Origin: Haematobia irritans
Lineage: Eukaryota; Arthropoda; Insecta; Diptera; Muscidae
Assembly: GCF_050003625.1 (NCBI RefSeq)
Contig: NC_134399.1
Coordinates: 107,238,615-107,302,614 of the forward strand
Direction of reading: 5' to 3'
Length of the DNA: 64,000 bases
Part shown: piece by piece, positions 1 to 11,208 of the stretch
How the letters are laid out: every line of letters begins with the position of its first letter
How positions within the stretch are numbered: position 1 is the first letter of the stretch
Notes under the pieces: model-generated
Databases searched by the model: none
What the model saw: only the letters and a program-made list of their open reading frames with translations
What the model was told of the DNA's origin: nothing
Made by a program: the position numbers and the translations under genes

Positions 1-433
1 TGAAATACAAATGGACTTAACATTTTAATGTGGCCTTGTGTTTAGTATCTATTGCAATTGGACTATTAATACATTAATATCCATTTATATGTGCCAATGA
101 GACTATAGATAAACGTTTCTATTAATTTTGCTTTTAGTGGTTTTTTATGACCATTAGATTTTTTTTTCTTTTTAAATTATTTCAATTTATGGTAGAGCAA
201 TTAAATAAAAATCCAATTTCAATTAAGTTATGTAGACTCGCACATTTTTTATGAAATATAATTTTTTTTATATTGATCTCTTGATCTGTATTTTCGATTA
301 TAATAAACGTTTGTTGTCTCATTTCCATCTAATATTCCGGACCATTAGAGAAAGAGAGCACAATTAGTATTGAAATGATTTGATACAAATGAGACATCAA
401 ATATGAGGAAGGAGAAAGACAGTCAACATATCC
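1..433. other. AT-rich DNA, nothing recognised
   Basis: No open frame of substance, no recognisable repeat end and no RNA-like fold was seen. It is AT-rich sequence of the same composition as the rest of the window. Confidence 0.5.
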
Positions 434-480
434 TCAAGAGTTCTTATAGGGGCCATATTCATTGTATTCTTCTGGCTCAC

Positions 481-600
481 TCAAAAAAAAAAGTTTACTT
501 CGATCCAAAGATTTTGACCTTCGTTTAAGGATTTTGGTATTGATTCCGAGCCAAAAATGCGACTTCTTTCGGAAGCTATCTGGCTTAAAATCTTTAAAAT
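481..600 (+). repeat. Fragment of the CACTG-ended MITE family
   Basis: The stretch resembles the terminal segment of the MITEs at 7197-7851 and 18638-19292: a variant of 'ccaaagattttg', then 'ttttggtattgattccgagc'. Both ends are lost. Open frames here run through this repeat and are not genes. Confidence 0.5.
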
Positions 601-689
601 TAGGATACAGATCCACGCTTGCCCCTCGAGCCCACATAATCTTCCAAAATTTGAAGACAATTTTACCAAAAAAACTACCAAACAAAAAA

Positions 690-960
690 ATCTTATTTTG
701 CAAAATTTTATTTCTATAGAAATTTTGTCAAAATTTGAATTTTTGTAGAAAATTTTGTCAAAATTTGAATTTCTATAGAAAATTTTGTCAAAATTTGAAT
801 TTCTATAGAAAATCTTTTCAAAATTTTATTTCTATAGAAAATTTTGTCAAAATTTGAATTTTTATAGAAAATTTTGTCAAAATTTGAATTTCTATAGAAA
901 ATTTTGTCAAAATTTTATTTCTATAGAAAATTGATTTGACATTTTATTTCTACGCAAAAT
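690..960 (+). repeat. 29-bp minisatellite array (diverged)
   Basis: About nine copies of the unit made of AAAATTTTGTCAAAATTT plus a TTCTATAGAA block. Many copies read 'tttgaatttc' in place of 'ttttatttc', a local variant shared between neighbouring units, which points to local amplification. A family A 3'-like segment precedes it. Confidence 0.85.
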
Positions 961-1218
961 TTTTAGGCTAGAACAACATCATCAAGCATTCGTGGGCAAA
1001 TAAATAAAGCTAATATCCTTGTATAAGTTTACGTTATATTAGGTTCACTTATTTGCGTACGAAAGCATGATGACGTTTTGGCCTTATTGAACTGTAAAGG
1101 GTGCTTGTTTTAGAGCTATAGGAAAATATTTTTTAAGATTTTTTTTTTTTAAGATTATTTCATACAAATTTTGACCGCCACTGCACCTCAAATGGTGCAT
1201 TCGCTTAGTCCAATTTTG

Positions 1219-1804
1219 CCATACTCTTTCTAACATTACGGAAAAAAGTCGCCAAAAAAGTAATGAAAATGTTCTTTTTGGATCCGGAAGTGGTGCAAAA
1301 TTGACGCAGAAGCGATGAATTTAACATGGGCTTTTGATAGGACGGGAGTCCTTCATTTCTACAGCCGTAGCACTGAATTTGCATCACTTCTTTAGGTGTG
1401 CTCCAAATTCAATGTTTTGCATGTAAATTAAAAAAATTCTGTGATATTTTATCAAATAAATAATTTTTATAATTTTTTATAATTTTTAATGGATTTTAAC
1501 TCCTGTCGGAAACGTTTGACCTCAAATATTTTCAAAAATTCACAATTTTTTCAGATTGGATTTAGCATTTTTTTTCGACAAAATTTAAATGATTTTTACC
1601 ATTTTAAGAATTCTTACTATGTTTTTAACTTACTTGAAAAAAAAGTTAAAATTACCCATCAAAAGTATGAAAAAACCAGGTTATAAAAATTGAATTAAAA
1701 GAACTTCCTGGGTAGTTAAAATAAAGAACATCATTGGGAGTACATCTTTTGGAAGTGCTTTTAAAGTTGTGCCTTTGGAAGAACTTCCAATTTTTTTGCT
1801 GGGA
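1219..1804 (+). mobile_element. CCCAGC-ended MITE, left end missing
   Basis: It matches the complete copy at 9618-10192 over most of its length, including 'gtgaaaatgttctttttgg'-like sequence near the left and 'cttccaatttttttgctggg' at the right end. The left terminal repeat is not present. A SINE fragment follows immediately. Confidence 0.6.
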
Positions 1805-1935
1805 AAGTCATTGAGCTTACCATACAATAGGTCAGCACTCAGAGAGAAGTTCACCACTGTGGTATCGCAATGGACTGAATAGCCTAAGTGAGCCTGAAAT
1901 ATCGGGCTGCCATTACAGCTAACCTAACCTAACAT
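1805..1935 (+). repeat. SINE 3' fragment with CCTAA tail
   Basis: It carries the conserved SINE body sequence (cattgagctta, agagagaagttcacc, tatcgcaatggactgaatag, gtgagcctga, atcgggctgcc) and ends in 'ctaacctaacctaac'. The tRNA-like head is missing, as in 5'-truncated retroposed copies. Confidence 0.75.
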
Positions 1936-2849
1936 AGCCCCACAAAAAATAGCCTAAAAGGTTAAATTATAGAAACAAACTGAAGACGTTTGGCAGTGAA
2001 ACGAAAAAAGAAAATTGCGTCAACTGTTTAACCAGTGTTGCCAAAAACATAATACTTAAAAAATAACCCTTTATTAGGTTTACATATTTGCGTACGAATA
2101 CACGATGACGTGTTAGCCTTATTGAAACGTAGTTCCACTCTTTAAATGCAATAAATAACTAAGTAAATCAAATGGAATTTATTGGAAATAATTGTAGTTA
2201 AAATTAAAATTAAAATAAATTAGATTAAAGTGTAATATATTATTTTATCGCTTTTTTCTTTTTATTTGATTTCATAGGTTTTTTATCTATGACCCTGTGT
2301 TCTATGAAAAGTATACGAGAAACGTATTTCTTGTATATATTATAAATAGGATTATCATTACTGAAATATACAAAAAATCTGGCCAAATCCAGTCGATAAA
2401 GCCCGTGTTTCAGATTTTCACATTAATTCTCTTTACTTATGATGGTTAAAGACTTAAGTTGCAGCCCGATTTATTTCAGTATCTCTTAGACTATTCAGTC
2501 CATTGTAATACACATGATACATAGCAAATTAAATTGATAAATGGGCCCAATTGTGCTATAAAAACATACTGATTCTTAAGAGTTGTCCAAGTGTTGATTT
2601 GTGGTGACATGTCTAAGGTCTGGACCCATTAAATTGTTCCAAGCCATACCCTAAGTATAAATTTAGTCTGCCAATGACAAACACGGTTGCCATAGTTGGT
2701 AGAATTCAAATATACCAAACATGGTAGATTTTTTACTGTTTTGTGGATTTTTTTATGTTTAGGTGGATTTTACAAAACATTCCAATCCAATTAAGTAGTA
2801 CTTCAAGTTTTTATAGAAATAAAAATCAAATTTCCAATAGTTACAAAAA
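1936..2849. other. Degraded repeats, no gene
   Basis: Positions 2076-2140 repeat 1035-1075 (tatttgcgtacga... tgatgacg... gccttattga). Positions 2461-2515 hold an antisense SINE fragment (gcagcccgat ... tattcagtccattg). No coding sequence was recognised. Confidence 0.5.
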
Positions 2850-3165
2850 ATTTTGGCAAAAAATGTTAAAAAAATAAAATTTGTGGCAAAAATTTCTATA
2901 GAAATGAAATTTCGACAAAATTTTTGATAAAATTAAAATTTTGTCAAAATTTTCTATAGAACTAAAATTTTGCCACAATTTTCTATAGAAATAATATTTT
3001 GCACAAATTTTCTATAGAAATAATATTTTGCAAAAATTTTCTATAGAAATAAAATTTTGCAATAAGTTTCTATGGAAATAAAATTTTGCAAAAATTTTCT
3101 ATAGAAAAAAATTTTGCACAAATTTCTATAGAATTAAAATTTTGACAAAATTATCTATGGAAACC
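2850..3165 (-). repeat. 29-bp minisatellite array, reverse orientation
   Basis: About eleven diverged units read as TTTCTATAGAAATAAAATTT followed by a TTGCAAAA or TTGACAAAA variant, the reverse complement of the arrays at 37-40 kb. Open frames here are repeat artefacts. Confidence 0.8.
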
Positions 3166-3714
3166 GGGATGACGAACACATGGCCCTTCCAAACGTTTTG
3201 ACTAGCACCTGGATAGCTCCAGGGAATATAATGAGAATTTCAATGTTGGCTTTTTGACTCTTTCAAACATGAAATAATTTTTTACCCGTGACCATTTTAA
3301 AATTAAAAACAAAAAACAATTTTCGGCTTTTGATATTATTGAAAAGTCGACTTTTGACTTTTTAATGAATATTCAACATAAAAAGCTTTACATCCCATTA
3401 TATTTTCGACTTTTTGATTATTTCGTTAAAAGTCGTTTTTGTTACTTATTACGCGAATTTGAAAATTACAAAAAATCGACTTCGACTTTCGATTAGTCGA
3501 TGTTCTTCTTTTTTCCCTGGACAGGTCCAAACCAGGGCCTAGTTTTGTACCGAATAGGTCATTTCACGCAGAGTGTTGAATATTCAACCGATTTTCCAAT
3601 GAATTATCACTCAATTTGACCCAATACCCTATTCATAAATCTCAAATCGTATTTACCTTGTGTATTCAAAATTTTTATAGTCACCATCATAGGATCGTGG
3701 TGGGGGCATTTTTT
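3166..3714. other. Spacer rich in a short GTCGA/TTTTGA motif
   Basis: Degenerate repeats of 'tcgacttttgactttt' occur at 3340-3510, with no gene. It separates two minisatellite blocks. Confidence 0.4.
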
Positions 3715-4369
3715 TTTTAATTTTCTATAGAAATAAAATTTTGACAAAATTTTCTGTAGACATAAAATTTGGACAAATTTTCTGTAGACATAAAATTTGG
3801 ACAAATTTTCTGTAGACATCAAATTTGGACAAAAATTTCTATGAAAATAAAATTTTAACAAAATGTTATATAGAAATAAAATTTTACCAAAATTTTTAAT
3901 AGATACAAAATTTTGTACAGTAAAAAAATTTTGTATAGAAATAAAATTTTGACAAAATTTTCTATAGAAATAAAATTTTGACAAAATTTTCTATAGAAAT
4001 AAAATTTTGACAAATTTTTCTATAGAAATAAAATTTTTACAAAATTTTATTTATATTTATTTTATAAAATTTTACTTTCTATAGAAGTAACAGTTTAACA
4101 ACATTTTCTGTAGAATTAGAATTGTGACAAAATTTTACGTAAAAACAAAATGTTGACAAAATTTCTATAGAAATAAAATTTGACAAAATTTTCTATAAAA
4201 ATAAAATGTTGACATCATTTTCTATAGGAATAAAATTTTGAAAAAATTCTTTATAGAAATAAAAATTTGACAAAATTTCCTATAGAAATAAACATTTGAC
4301 ATAGTTTTCTATAGAAATTAAATTTTGATGAAAATTTCTACAGAAACAAAATTTTGACAAAATTTTCTA
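3715..4369 (-). repeat. 29-bp minisatellite array, reverse orientation
   Basis: Roughly twenty units of TTCTATAGAAATAAAATTTT plus GACAAAA. The apparent 125-codon reverse-strand frame at 3607-3984 is repeat translation. The array is interrupted at 4370 by an inserted element and resumes briefly at 4887. Confidence 0.85.
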
Positions 4370-4886
4370 CACCCTCTCTGGGTGTAGAATTCGATTACGA
4401 CAACAGTTTGATAGTGGAAACCCACAATTTTTAATTGTGTGGAATAATTATTATTTATATCTCTTGTTTGATAGTTTATATAATCAAAATAATGGCGGTG
4501 TGACCAAAAGTTGGTACACACGACCAAATATTGGTTGTTATTTATTCATTTAAGTATCTAACCATTTCAATTTATTCCACCCTGTTGTGATAACTTCCTC
4601 ATCATCAGACTCAAAATCAATCAACAAGCGAGAACATTTCGCCTGGCTATGCCTGAGTCCCCCTGAAAATCGATCGCGATTGTGAGAATGAGTATCAAAT
4701 GATGACTGAAGAAGATATTGTGAGAACCGTGCACCAAGAACCACAAACGCCGAATTTGGGCAACATTTCTGTATAGTTGTGTCAGACAACAATTGATTGC
4801 TCTAACAAATTTTGTGATAGTAGATGGGACCAAATAATTCGATTGGCAAAAAAATTGGTTGGCACAACAAATTTGTTTTCTGTGTG
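4370..4886. mobile_element. CAC...GTG element, 517 bp, TA duplication, in minisatellite
   Basis: It starts 'caccctctctgggtg' and ends 'ttttctgtgtg'. TA at 4368-4369 and at 4887-4888 flank it. Removing the element and one TA restores the minisatellite's 'tttctatagaa' block, so the borders are well fixed. The reverse strand at 4550-4833 has two overlapping open frames (about 70-80 codons) with coding-like composition, but I do not recognise a family. Confidence 0.75.
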
Positions 4887-6415
4887 TATAGAAGTAAAAT
4901 TTTGGAAAAATTTAACTATTAAATGATATTAATTTAATTTGGAAAAATGGTCCGCTGGTACGAATTTTGGTCCAGTTTCGGAAAAATGTTGGTCCAAAAT
5001 AAAAATTCATTATGGCAACGCTGTTTGTAACACATATCATTTCCGAATATATATCCTCGTATACAAAAAAAAAAGTTAAAGAAAACTTTAAGCCTATGTG
5101 TTAAAAAACATGTTATGCTTCGATAAACTGTTAATGAATTGTTTTGAATATGGACAATATTCTTTATCAGAATGACATTTTATGACGCAGGAGATGTTTA
5201 AAGAAAATTATCGTTTGTACTCCAAGGTGTTGCATATTTAAGATTCGCCCTCTCGGAACTTTTGGCCGTGTTCTAATTTCAAATTACAAATGTTTATAAG
5301 CCCATAATTTGATAAAACATAGCAATTGATTAATTTTCTTTTTGCGAAACATCTATTTAATAAATTTGAAATGTCTTTAAAGACATATCATTCATGTCTC
5401 TGCATTAATCATTGTATGTTATAAATACATATTAATATAACGTGATTTTTTTTTTTTGGCAACAAATTAATTAAACTATCCGTTTATCAAAGAGGTTATT
5501 AGGCATGCACATAAATTATTGTTGACGCTTTACTTGGTAATTTTAAAACATTTTATAGTTAAATCGGATGAACAATCAGGTCTAGGATGATCTCAAAAAA
5601 AAAAATTTTGTTTGTTTTAAGTCTAAATGCTATTGTCTTTTTTTAATTGTTAATTTTTTTATACTTTTGCTACAAAAATACTGTGCAAGTCAATACCCTA
5701 ATATTGTTATCAGGAAATGTGAAAATCAGAAAAGTGACGAATATTTAATTTGACGTATACCTATAGATAAGATGAGATATGAAAAAGTAAAAAACGACGA
5801 AGAGTTCGGCGAGGCCATGGCTCTCCACCATGAACTTTTTATTGGTCTAAAATAAATGAAAATTTCGGCTTCTAATTTAGGCATTAAAAACGCCCAGTTT
5901 TTGGGTAAATAAAGTTTCAAGCAAATTAGCAATTGGACAGTTGCCACTTGTAAGCCCTCCAAAAGTCAAATCAAGGTATTGGTTTATATATAACAACTGA
6001 ACTGACAATGCATCATAATTGAATCGCTTGGCTGAAAAAAAAAACTATCTGTGCCAAATTTCTGATTGATAACTCCAAATGGCTGTAGCAACAAACAGTC
6101 CGATGTTACCAGAAATCGTTATAAAAACTCTGACAGCGTTGCCAACATTCATGATGGTGGACAATAAAAAAAATGCAACAAAACCTGGAATAGCTCGTAG
6201 AGGGTATAAATCTAAAATATTCCGTGAAAGGATGCAACTTAGTATATTGAACAACCGCCAAAGTACACAAGTATTTTTCCATTTGGTGAACAAGACTTGA
6301 CATTGTCAGATATAAACCAAAAATAATAAAGGAGTCATAAATATATGTCAGGATGTGGCAACGCCGATAGCGGGCCAAGTCTAATCTTAAGCTCAGTGAG
6401 AATATTCAATCCATT
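4887..6415. other. Degraded non-coding DNA
   Basis: Small open frames occur on both strands (5726-5962 reverse, 6045-6378 both strands), but none resembles a known protein. A degraded family A-type terminus may lie at 5225-5275 (tttaagattcgccctctcgg). No RNA gene was seen. Confidence 0.45.
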
Positions 6416-6419
6416 GTGT

Positions 6420-6700
6420 TACCACAGGTAGTGATACCACCACTGTGGTATCACAATGGACTGAATAGTCTAAGTGAGCCTGATACATCGGGCTGCCACA
6501 TAACCTAACCTAACCTAACAGGTAGTGAACTTCTCTTTTATCAATGAGTGCTGTCCGATTCTATGTTTAACTTGATAAGGCAACTCCTTTTTAATACTGT
6601 CAACGGCTTCACTAAGAGGAGTATAAACCTAACGCTGAATTACTTTGGTGTTCGGTCGAAGTCGGGATTGTATCCCCCAGTAGCTCCCCGGAATGAACCA
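6420..6700. repeat. Two SINE fragments in inverted orientation
   Basis: A forward 3' fragment (about 6420-6520) ends in 'cataacctaacctaacctaa'. It is followed directly by a reverse fragment (about 6521-6700) showing antisense body sequence and, at 6649-6690, an antisense remnant of the tRNA-like head (ggtgttcggtcgaag). The pair forms a potential hairpin. Confidence 0.65.
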
Positions 6701-7196
6701 AAATACCAGCGTATAACATTTGTGCGGCTTGCAAAACGTTCGATGATCGAATCAGAGCATTAGTCAATGTAAAAGGTGACAAATCGATTAAAAACAAGTA
6801 TATACGGCCGTGAGTTCGGCCAGGCCGAATCTTACGTCATCCACAATCGAATTACTTGGGTTGTGGTAATACTTGGCAATGGCAAGGTATCTCAAAAATC
6901 GATAACATCGTCTTCTAATTTGGAAGTTAGACCATACGGAGTATATATCGGTTTATCTGGGAGGCTATATATATAACAATAGACCGATATGGACCACTTT
7001 TGGCATGATTCTTAGCGAACATATACTAACACAACGTACCAAATTTCAGCCGAATTGGATGAAATTTGCGCCTCCAGGAAATTTGCTCTTCCAAGAGACT
7101 CTTGAGGTTGGTCGGTTTATATAAAGGGTGATACGGTCAAAATTTGGTCAATATAAACTTGACGTATTTCTTTCAATTTTGCATTTAAAAAACCTG

Positions 7197-7851
7197 CACT
7201 GATAAAAAAGCATGCCCGGTTCCAAAGATTTTGTCTTTACTTTAACAATTTTGGTATTGATTCCGAGCCAAAGAAGCGAAGAATACAAGTAAGGCTACTT
7301 TTAAGACACAATTCTCTTTTAAATTTGGGTTTCGTGTACTTGCTTCTAGGAAGTAAATTTTAATTTTTCGCTTTTTCAGCTTTGTTTCTTCATATGCTAT
7401 CAAAGTCCTTTAAAAACGAGTTAACGACAACTTTATTTTCCAAATTAAGACTCGACTTCCAGTAAAAATTATGCTATGTTTCAAGTAAAAACGTCTTTAA
7501 AATAAAGTGTTGAAAAAAATGTCCTATATTTAAACGATTTTTTGCTTTGTAGTCAAGATGCAAAAAGACAACAAATTTGAAGACAATTTCATTAAATTTA
7601 AGGAATTTTTCTGACTAATTAAAGTCAAGTTGACCTTAGCCCAAACATTTTTTCTTTCATGTTATGATACCCATTTTTAAGTGAAATCACTTAATTATAA
7701 GGACAATACGACTTCATTGAAAAGTTTATCGACTTTTGGACAAGGAAAAAAGCTTTATATTAGAGAAATGCGTCTTCTATGCTAAGCAAAATTTGCATTC
7801 GTATTTTAAAGACATGAAATCTTTGACCTCACGACAATATTTTTTTCAGTG
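7197..7851 (+). mobile_element. CACTG-ended MITE, 655 bp, TG duplication
   Basis: It starts CACTGATAAAAAAGCATGCC and ends 'aatatttttttcagtg'. Flanking dinucleotides are TG at 7195-7196 and TG at 7852-7853. It is inserted in the 5' untranslated part of the Tc1/mariner, so it is younger than that element. A nearly identical 655-bp copy lies at 18638-19292 in opposite orientation. No coding sequence. Confidence 0.85.
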
Positions 7852-7933
7852 TGAACACCACTCATTTTGAAGGTGTGTGTGTGTAGAATGTTGCTCCTAT
7901 TTTGATTTTGGAATTCACTCTTCAGTTGTCAAA

Positions 7934-8908
7934 ATGCCGTCTAAGCAAGAAGAGCAGCGTATCAAAATTTTGCTCGCGCATCGCGAAAATCCGAGCTACT
8001 CGCACGCAAAGCATGCAAAATCGCTAAAAGTTGCCAAATCAACCGTTACAAATGTAATTAATGTGTTTGGGGAACGTTTGTCGACAGCCAGAAAGTCTGG
8101 ATCGGGGGGAAATCGAAAACCGGAAGCCGCTGAGACGACAAAGAGAGTTGTCGGTAGTTTCAAGCGAAACCCTAACCTCTCTCTCCGAGATGCCGCAAAC
8201 CGTGCATCGAGCCAAAAAACGAGCCGGACTATCGACTTACAAGAAGGTAGTGACTCCAAATCGCGATGATAAACAAAATACGACGGCCAAATCGCGATCC
8301 CGGAGGCTGTACACGACGATGCTGACGAAGTTTGATTGCATGGTAATGGACGACGAAACCTACGTCAAAGCCGACTACAAGCAGCTTCCGGGACAGGAGT
8401 TTTATACGGCAAAAGGAAGGGGAAAGGTAGCAGACATTTTCAAGCACATGAAACTGTCAAAGTTCGCAAAGAAATATCTGGTTTGGCAAGCCATCTGTAC
8501 CTGTGGCTTGAAAAGCAGCATTTTCATAGCTTCTGGGACTGTCAACCAAGAAATTTACGTGAAAGAGTGTTTGAATAAACGTCTGCTGCCTTTTCTGAAG
8601 AAACGCGGTTGTTCCGTACTGTTTTGGCCGGATTTGGCATCTTGCCATTACGGTAAAAAGGCCATGGAGTAGTACGCCGCCAACAACGTGCAGGTGGTTC
8701 CCAAGGACAACACGCCAGAGCTCCGCCCAATTGAGAATTACTGGGCTATTGTCAAGCGGAACCTAAAGAAGGCCAAAAAACTGCTAAGGACGAGCAGCAG
8801 TTCAAGGCAAACTGGCTTTCTGCGGCGAAGAAGGTGGCTGTACAAAATCTGATGGCAGGTGTCAAGCGTAAGGCCCGGCAATTCGGATTTGGAAAAGCGA
8901 AAGCCTAA
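7934..8908 (+). pseudogene. Tc1/mariner transposase, broken
   Basis: The frame opens MPSKQEEQRIKILLAHREN, followed by a helix-turn-helix region (KVAKSTVTNVINVF), and is intact to about 8195. A frameshift moves it into a second frame that carries DDETYVKAD and FWPDLASCHY. An in-frame TAG at 8670-8672 sits where the family normally has Trp, just before a YAANNV stretch. PELRPIENYW then supplies the last acidic residue. Another frameshift near 8779 precedes the C-terminus, ending in GFGKAKA. The spacing from the second Asp to the Glu is about 33 residues. From the alignment I expect about 37, so a four-residue loss is inferred in the PKDNTPE stretch. This is a DD-E type transposase of the IS630/Tc1/mariner superfamily and cannot be functional. 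Confidence 0.85.
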
Positions 8909-9026
8909 CTGAATGTTTTTCCTGAATTTTATACAAATTGAACTTGAAAAAGAAATTTAATTTGATTTTTTAAATAAACGATTTACACGCGTTTTCCCAT
9001 GACCAAATTTTGACCGTATCACCCTT

Positions 9027-9617
9027 TATATACATATAATTATGGACCGATATGGACCAATTTTATATATACTATACAATAATATAACGTACAAAATTTT
9101 AACCGAATCGGACGAAATTTTCTCCTCCATATAATTATGGACCAATGTTTGTATGGTTGTTAGAGACCATATACTAATATAACGTATAAAATGTTAGCCG
9201 AATCGGATGAAATTTCTACTCCAAGAGGCTCCGGAGCTCAAATCTGGGGATCGGTTTATATGAGGGCTATATATAATTATGGACCTATATGGGCCAATTT
9301 TAGCATGGATGTTAGATACCATATATTTACACCACGTACCAAACTTCAACCGGATCGGATGAAATCTGCGCCTCCATGAGGATCCGCAAGCAAAATCTGG
9401 GGTTCGGTTTATATGGGAGCTATATATAATTATGGACCGATATGGGCCATGGGTATTAGATGTAATATACTAACAACACGTACCAAATTTCAACCCGATC
9501 GGATGAAATTTGCTTCTTCGAGAGCCAAGTCTGGGGGTCGGCTTATATGGGGGTATACATAAACGTGGTCCGATATAGCCCATTTGCAATACCATCCGAC
9601 CTAATCAATAACAACTA
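9027..9617 (-). repeat. Family A 153-bp units
   Basis: Units containing 'ataattatggaccgatatgg' and 'aaatttcaacc(c/g)gatcggatg' follow one another. The unit starts at 9273 and 9426 are exactly 153 bp apart; an earlier one at 9131 shows an 11-bp deletion. The forward frame at 9191-9379 is repeat translation. Confidence 0.75.
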
Positions 9618-10192
9618 CCCAGCAAAAAAAGCGTTGCTAAAAAAGTAGTGAAAATGTTCTTTTTGGATCCGGAAGTAGTGCAAAATTGGCGCAGAAGCGA
9701 TGAATTTAACATGGGCTTGCCGTAGGACGGATGTCCACCATTTCAACAGCCTTTGCAGTGAAATTGCATCACTTCTTAAGGTGTGATCCAAATTCATTGT
9801 TTTGGATGTGAGTAACAAAATTTGCGATATTTTGCTAAATAAATAATTTTTATAATTTTTTTTATGATTTTTAAAACATTCTAACGCTTTTCTGAAACGT
9901 TTGAATTAAAATATTTTGAAAAATTCGCAATATTTCTTGAATGGATTTAGATTTTTTTTCGACAAAATTTCATAATTGGTAACATTTTATTTATGCTTAC
10001 TCTGTTTTTAATCTTTTTCAAACCAAAAAATTAAATTTACGAATTAAAAATAAGAAAGAAGCGAGTTATAAATAATTGAATTAAAAGAACTTCCTGTGTA
10101 GTTAAAATAAAGAACATCTTTGGGAGTACATCTTTTGGAAGTGCTTTTAAAGTTGTGTCCTTGGAAGAACTTCCAATTTTTTTTTTGCTGGG
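9618..10192 (+). mobile_element. CCCAGC-ended MITE, complete, 575 bp
   Basis: The termini are CCCAGCAAAAAAAGCG and TTTTTTTTTTGCTGGG, with TA at 9616-9617 and 10193-10194. The pre-insertion site 'caataacaactactt' exists as the reverse complement in another family A copy near 36940-36960, which confirms the borders. The interior is AT-rich and non-coding. Other copies: 1219-1804, 30918-31465, 34188-34727, and a fragment at 49075. Confidence 0.85.
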
Positions 10193-10339
10193 TACTTGTG
10201 CCAAGTTTTAAGTAGATAGCTTGTTTTATTCGGAAGTTAGCGTGATTTCCCCAGACGGACGGATATAGCTAGATTGACTCAGAATTTCACCGCGACCTAG
10301 AATATATATACTTTATGGGGTTTTAGTTAGGTTAGGTTA

Positions 10340-10741
10340 CACTGAAAAAAATATTGTCTTGAGGTCAAAGATTTCATGTCTTTCAAATACGAATGCAAAT
10401 TTTGCTTAGCATAGAAGACGCATTTCTCTAATATAAAGTTTTTTTCCTTGTCCAAAAGTCGATAAACCTTTCAATGAAGTCATATTGTCCTTATAAGTAA
10501 GTGATTTCACTTAAAAATGGGTATCATAACATGAAAGAAAACATGTTTGGGCTAAGGTCAACTTGACTTTAATAATTCAAAAAAAATTCTTTAAATTTGA
10601 TGAAATTGTCTTTAAATTTGTTGTCTGTTTGCATCTTGACTACAAAGCAAAAAATCGTTCGCTTCTTTGGCTCGGAATCAATACCAACATTTTTAAAGTA
10701 AAGACAAAATCTTTGGAACCGGGCATGCTTTTTTTTCAGTG
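10340..10741 (-). mobile_element. CACTG-ended MITE, internally deleted, 402 bp
   Basis: It starts 'cactgaaaaaaatattgtc' and ends 'gcatgcttttttttcagtg', with TA duplicated at 10338-10339 and 10742-10743. Compared with the 655-bp copies about 250 bp of the middle is missing. The open frame at 10563-10799 runs across it and is not a gene. Confidence 0.85.
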
Positions 10742-10851
10742 TAGGTGGCTCACGCATGACGCCTACTCGTTTACTTCGCGAACTATATATACTGACTGAA
10801 TGAGGAATTTAGGGATAAGAATTCCAAACTACGTAGGATATCTCCAACTTT

Positions 10852-11122
10852 AGGTTAGGTTAGGTGGCAGCCCGATGTATCAGACTCACTTAGACTATTC
10901 AGTCCATTGTGATACAACAGTGGTGAACTTCTCTCTTATCATTGAGTGCTGCCCGATTCCATGTTAAGCTCAATGACAAAGGACCTCCTTTTTATAGCCG
11001 AGTCCGAACGGCGTTCCACATTGCAGTGAAACCACGTAGAGAAGCTTTGAAACCCTAAGAAATGTCAACAGCATTACTGAGGTGGGATAATCCACGAAGC
11101 AGGAATCGAACCCACGACCTTA
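10852..11122 (-). repeat. tRNA-derived SINE, reverse, nearly full length
   Basis: The antisense tail (ttaggttaggttagg) is at the left, then the SINE body, and an antisense B-box region (gcaggaatcgaacccacgac) at 11099-11118. The head beyond the B box is lost or truncated. Confidence 0.8.
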
Positions 11123-11208
11123 TGTCTTATGTACCAATATTTAGACAAAGTTATGTACCAATATTTAGACAAAGTTAATATACCCCCTATCTATGGTGGA
11201 GAGTATAA

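Larger units (their letters stand above)
7124..9026 (+). mobile_element. Tc1/mariner element with inverted repeats and TA duplication
   Basis: The left end 'aagggtgatacggtcaaaat' and right end 'attttgaccgtatcaccctt' are exact inverted repeats, and the repeat continues inward through 'ttggtca'. TA at 7122-7123 and 9027-9028 is the target duplication. The element sits in a family A unit and carries a defective transposase frame plus a 655-bp MITE, which make it immobile by itself. Confidence 0.9.
6795..11208 (-). mobile_element. Family A element, reverse, with nested insertions
   Basis: The reverse complement of the family A 3' end (aagtatatacggccgtgag) is at 6795 and the reverse complement of its 5' end (tataccccctatctatggtg) near 11170-11208. 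Between them are 153-bp units with 'ataattatggaccgatatgg'. Four younger insertions interrupt it: a Tc1/mariner (7124-9026), a CCCAGC MITE (9618-10192), a CACTG MITE (10340-10741) and a SINE (10852-11122). I see no transposase, so the class of family A is unknown. Confidence 0.6.

Noticed and set aside
3607..3984. 125-codon reverse open frame
   Set aside because: It is translation of the 29-bp minisatellite (repeated KFYFYRKF-type words), an artefact of the AT-rich repeat.
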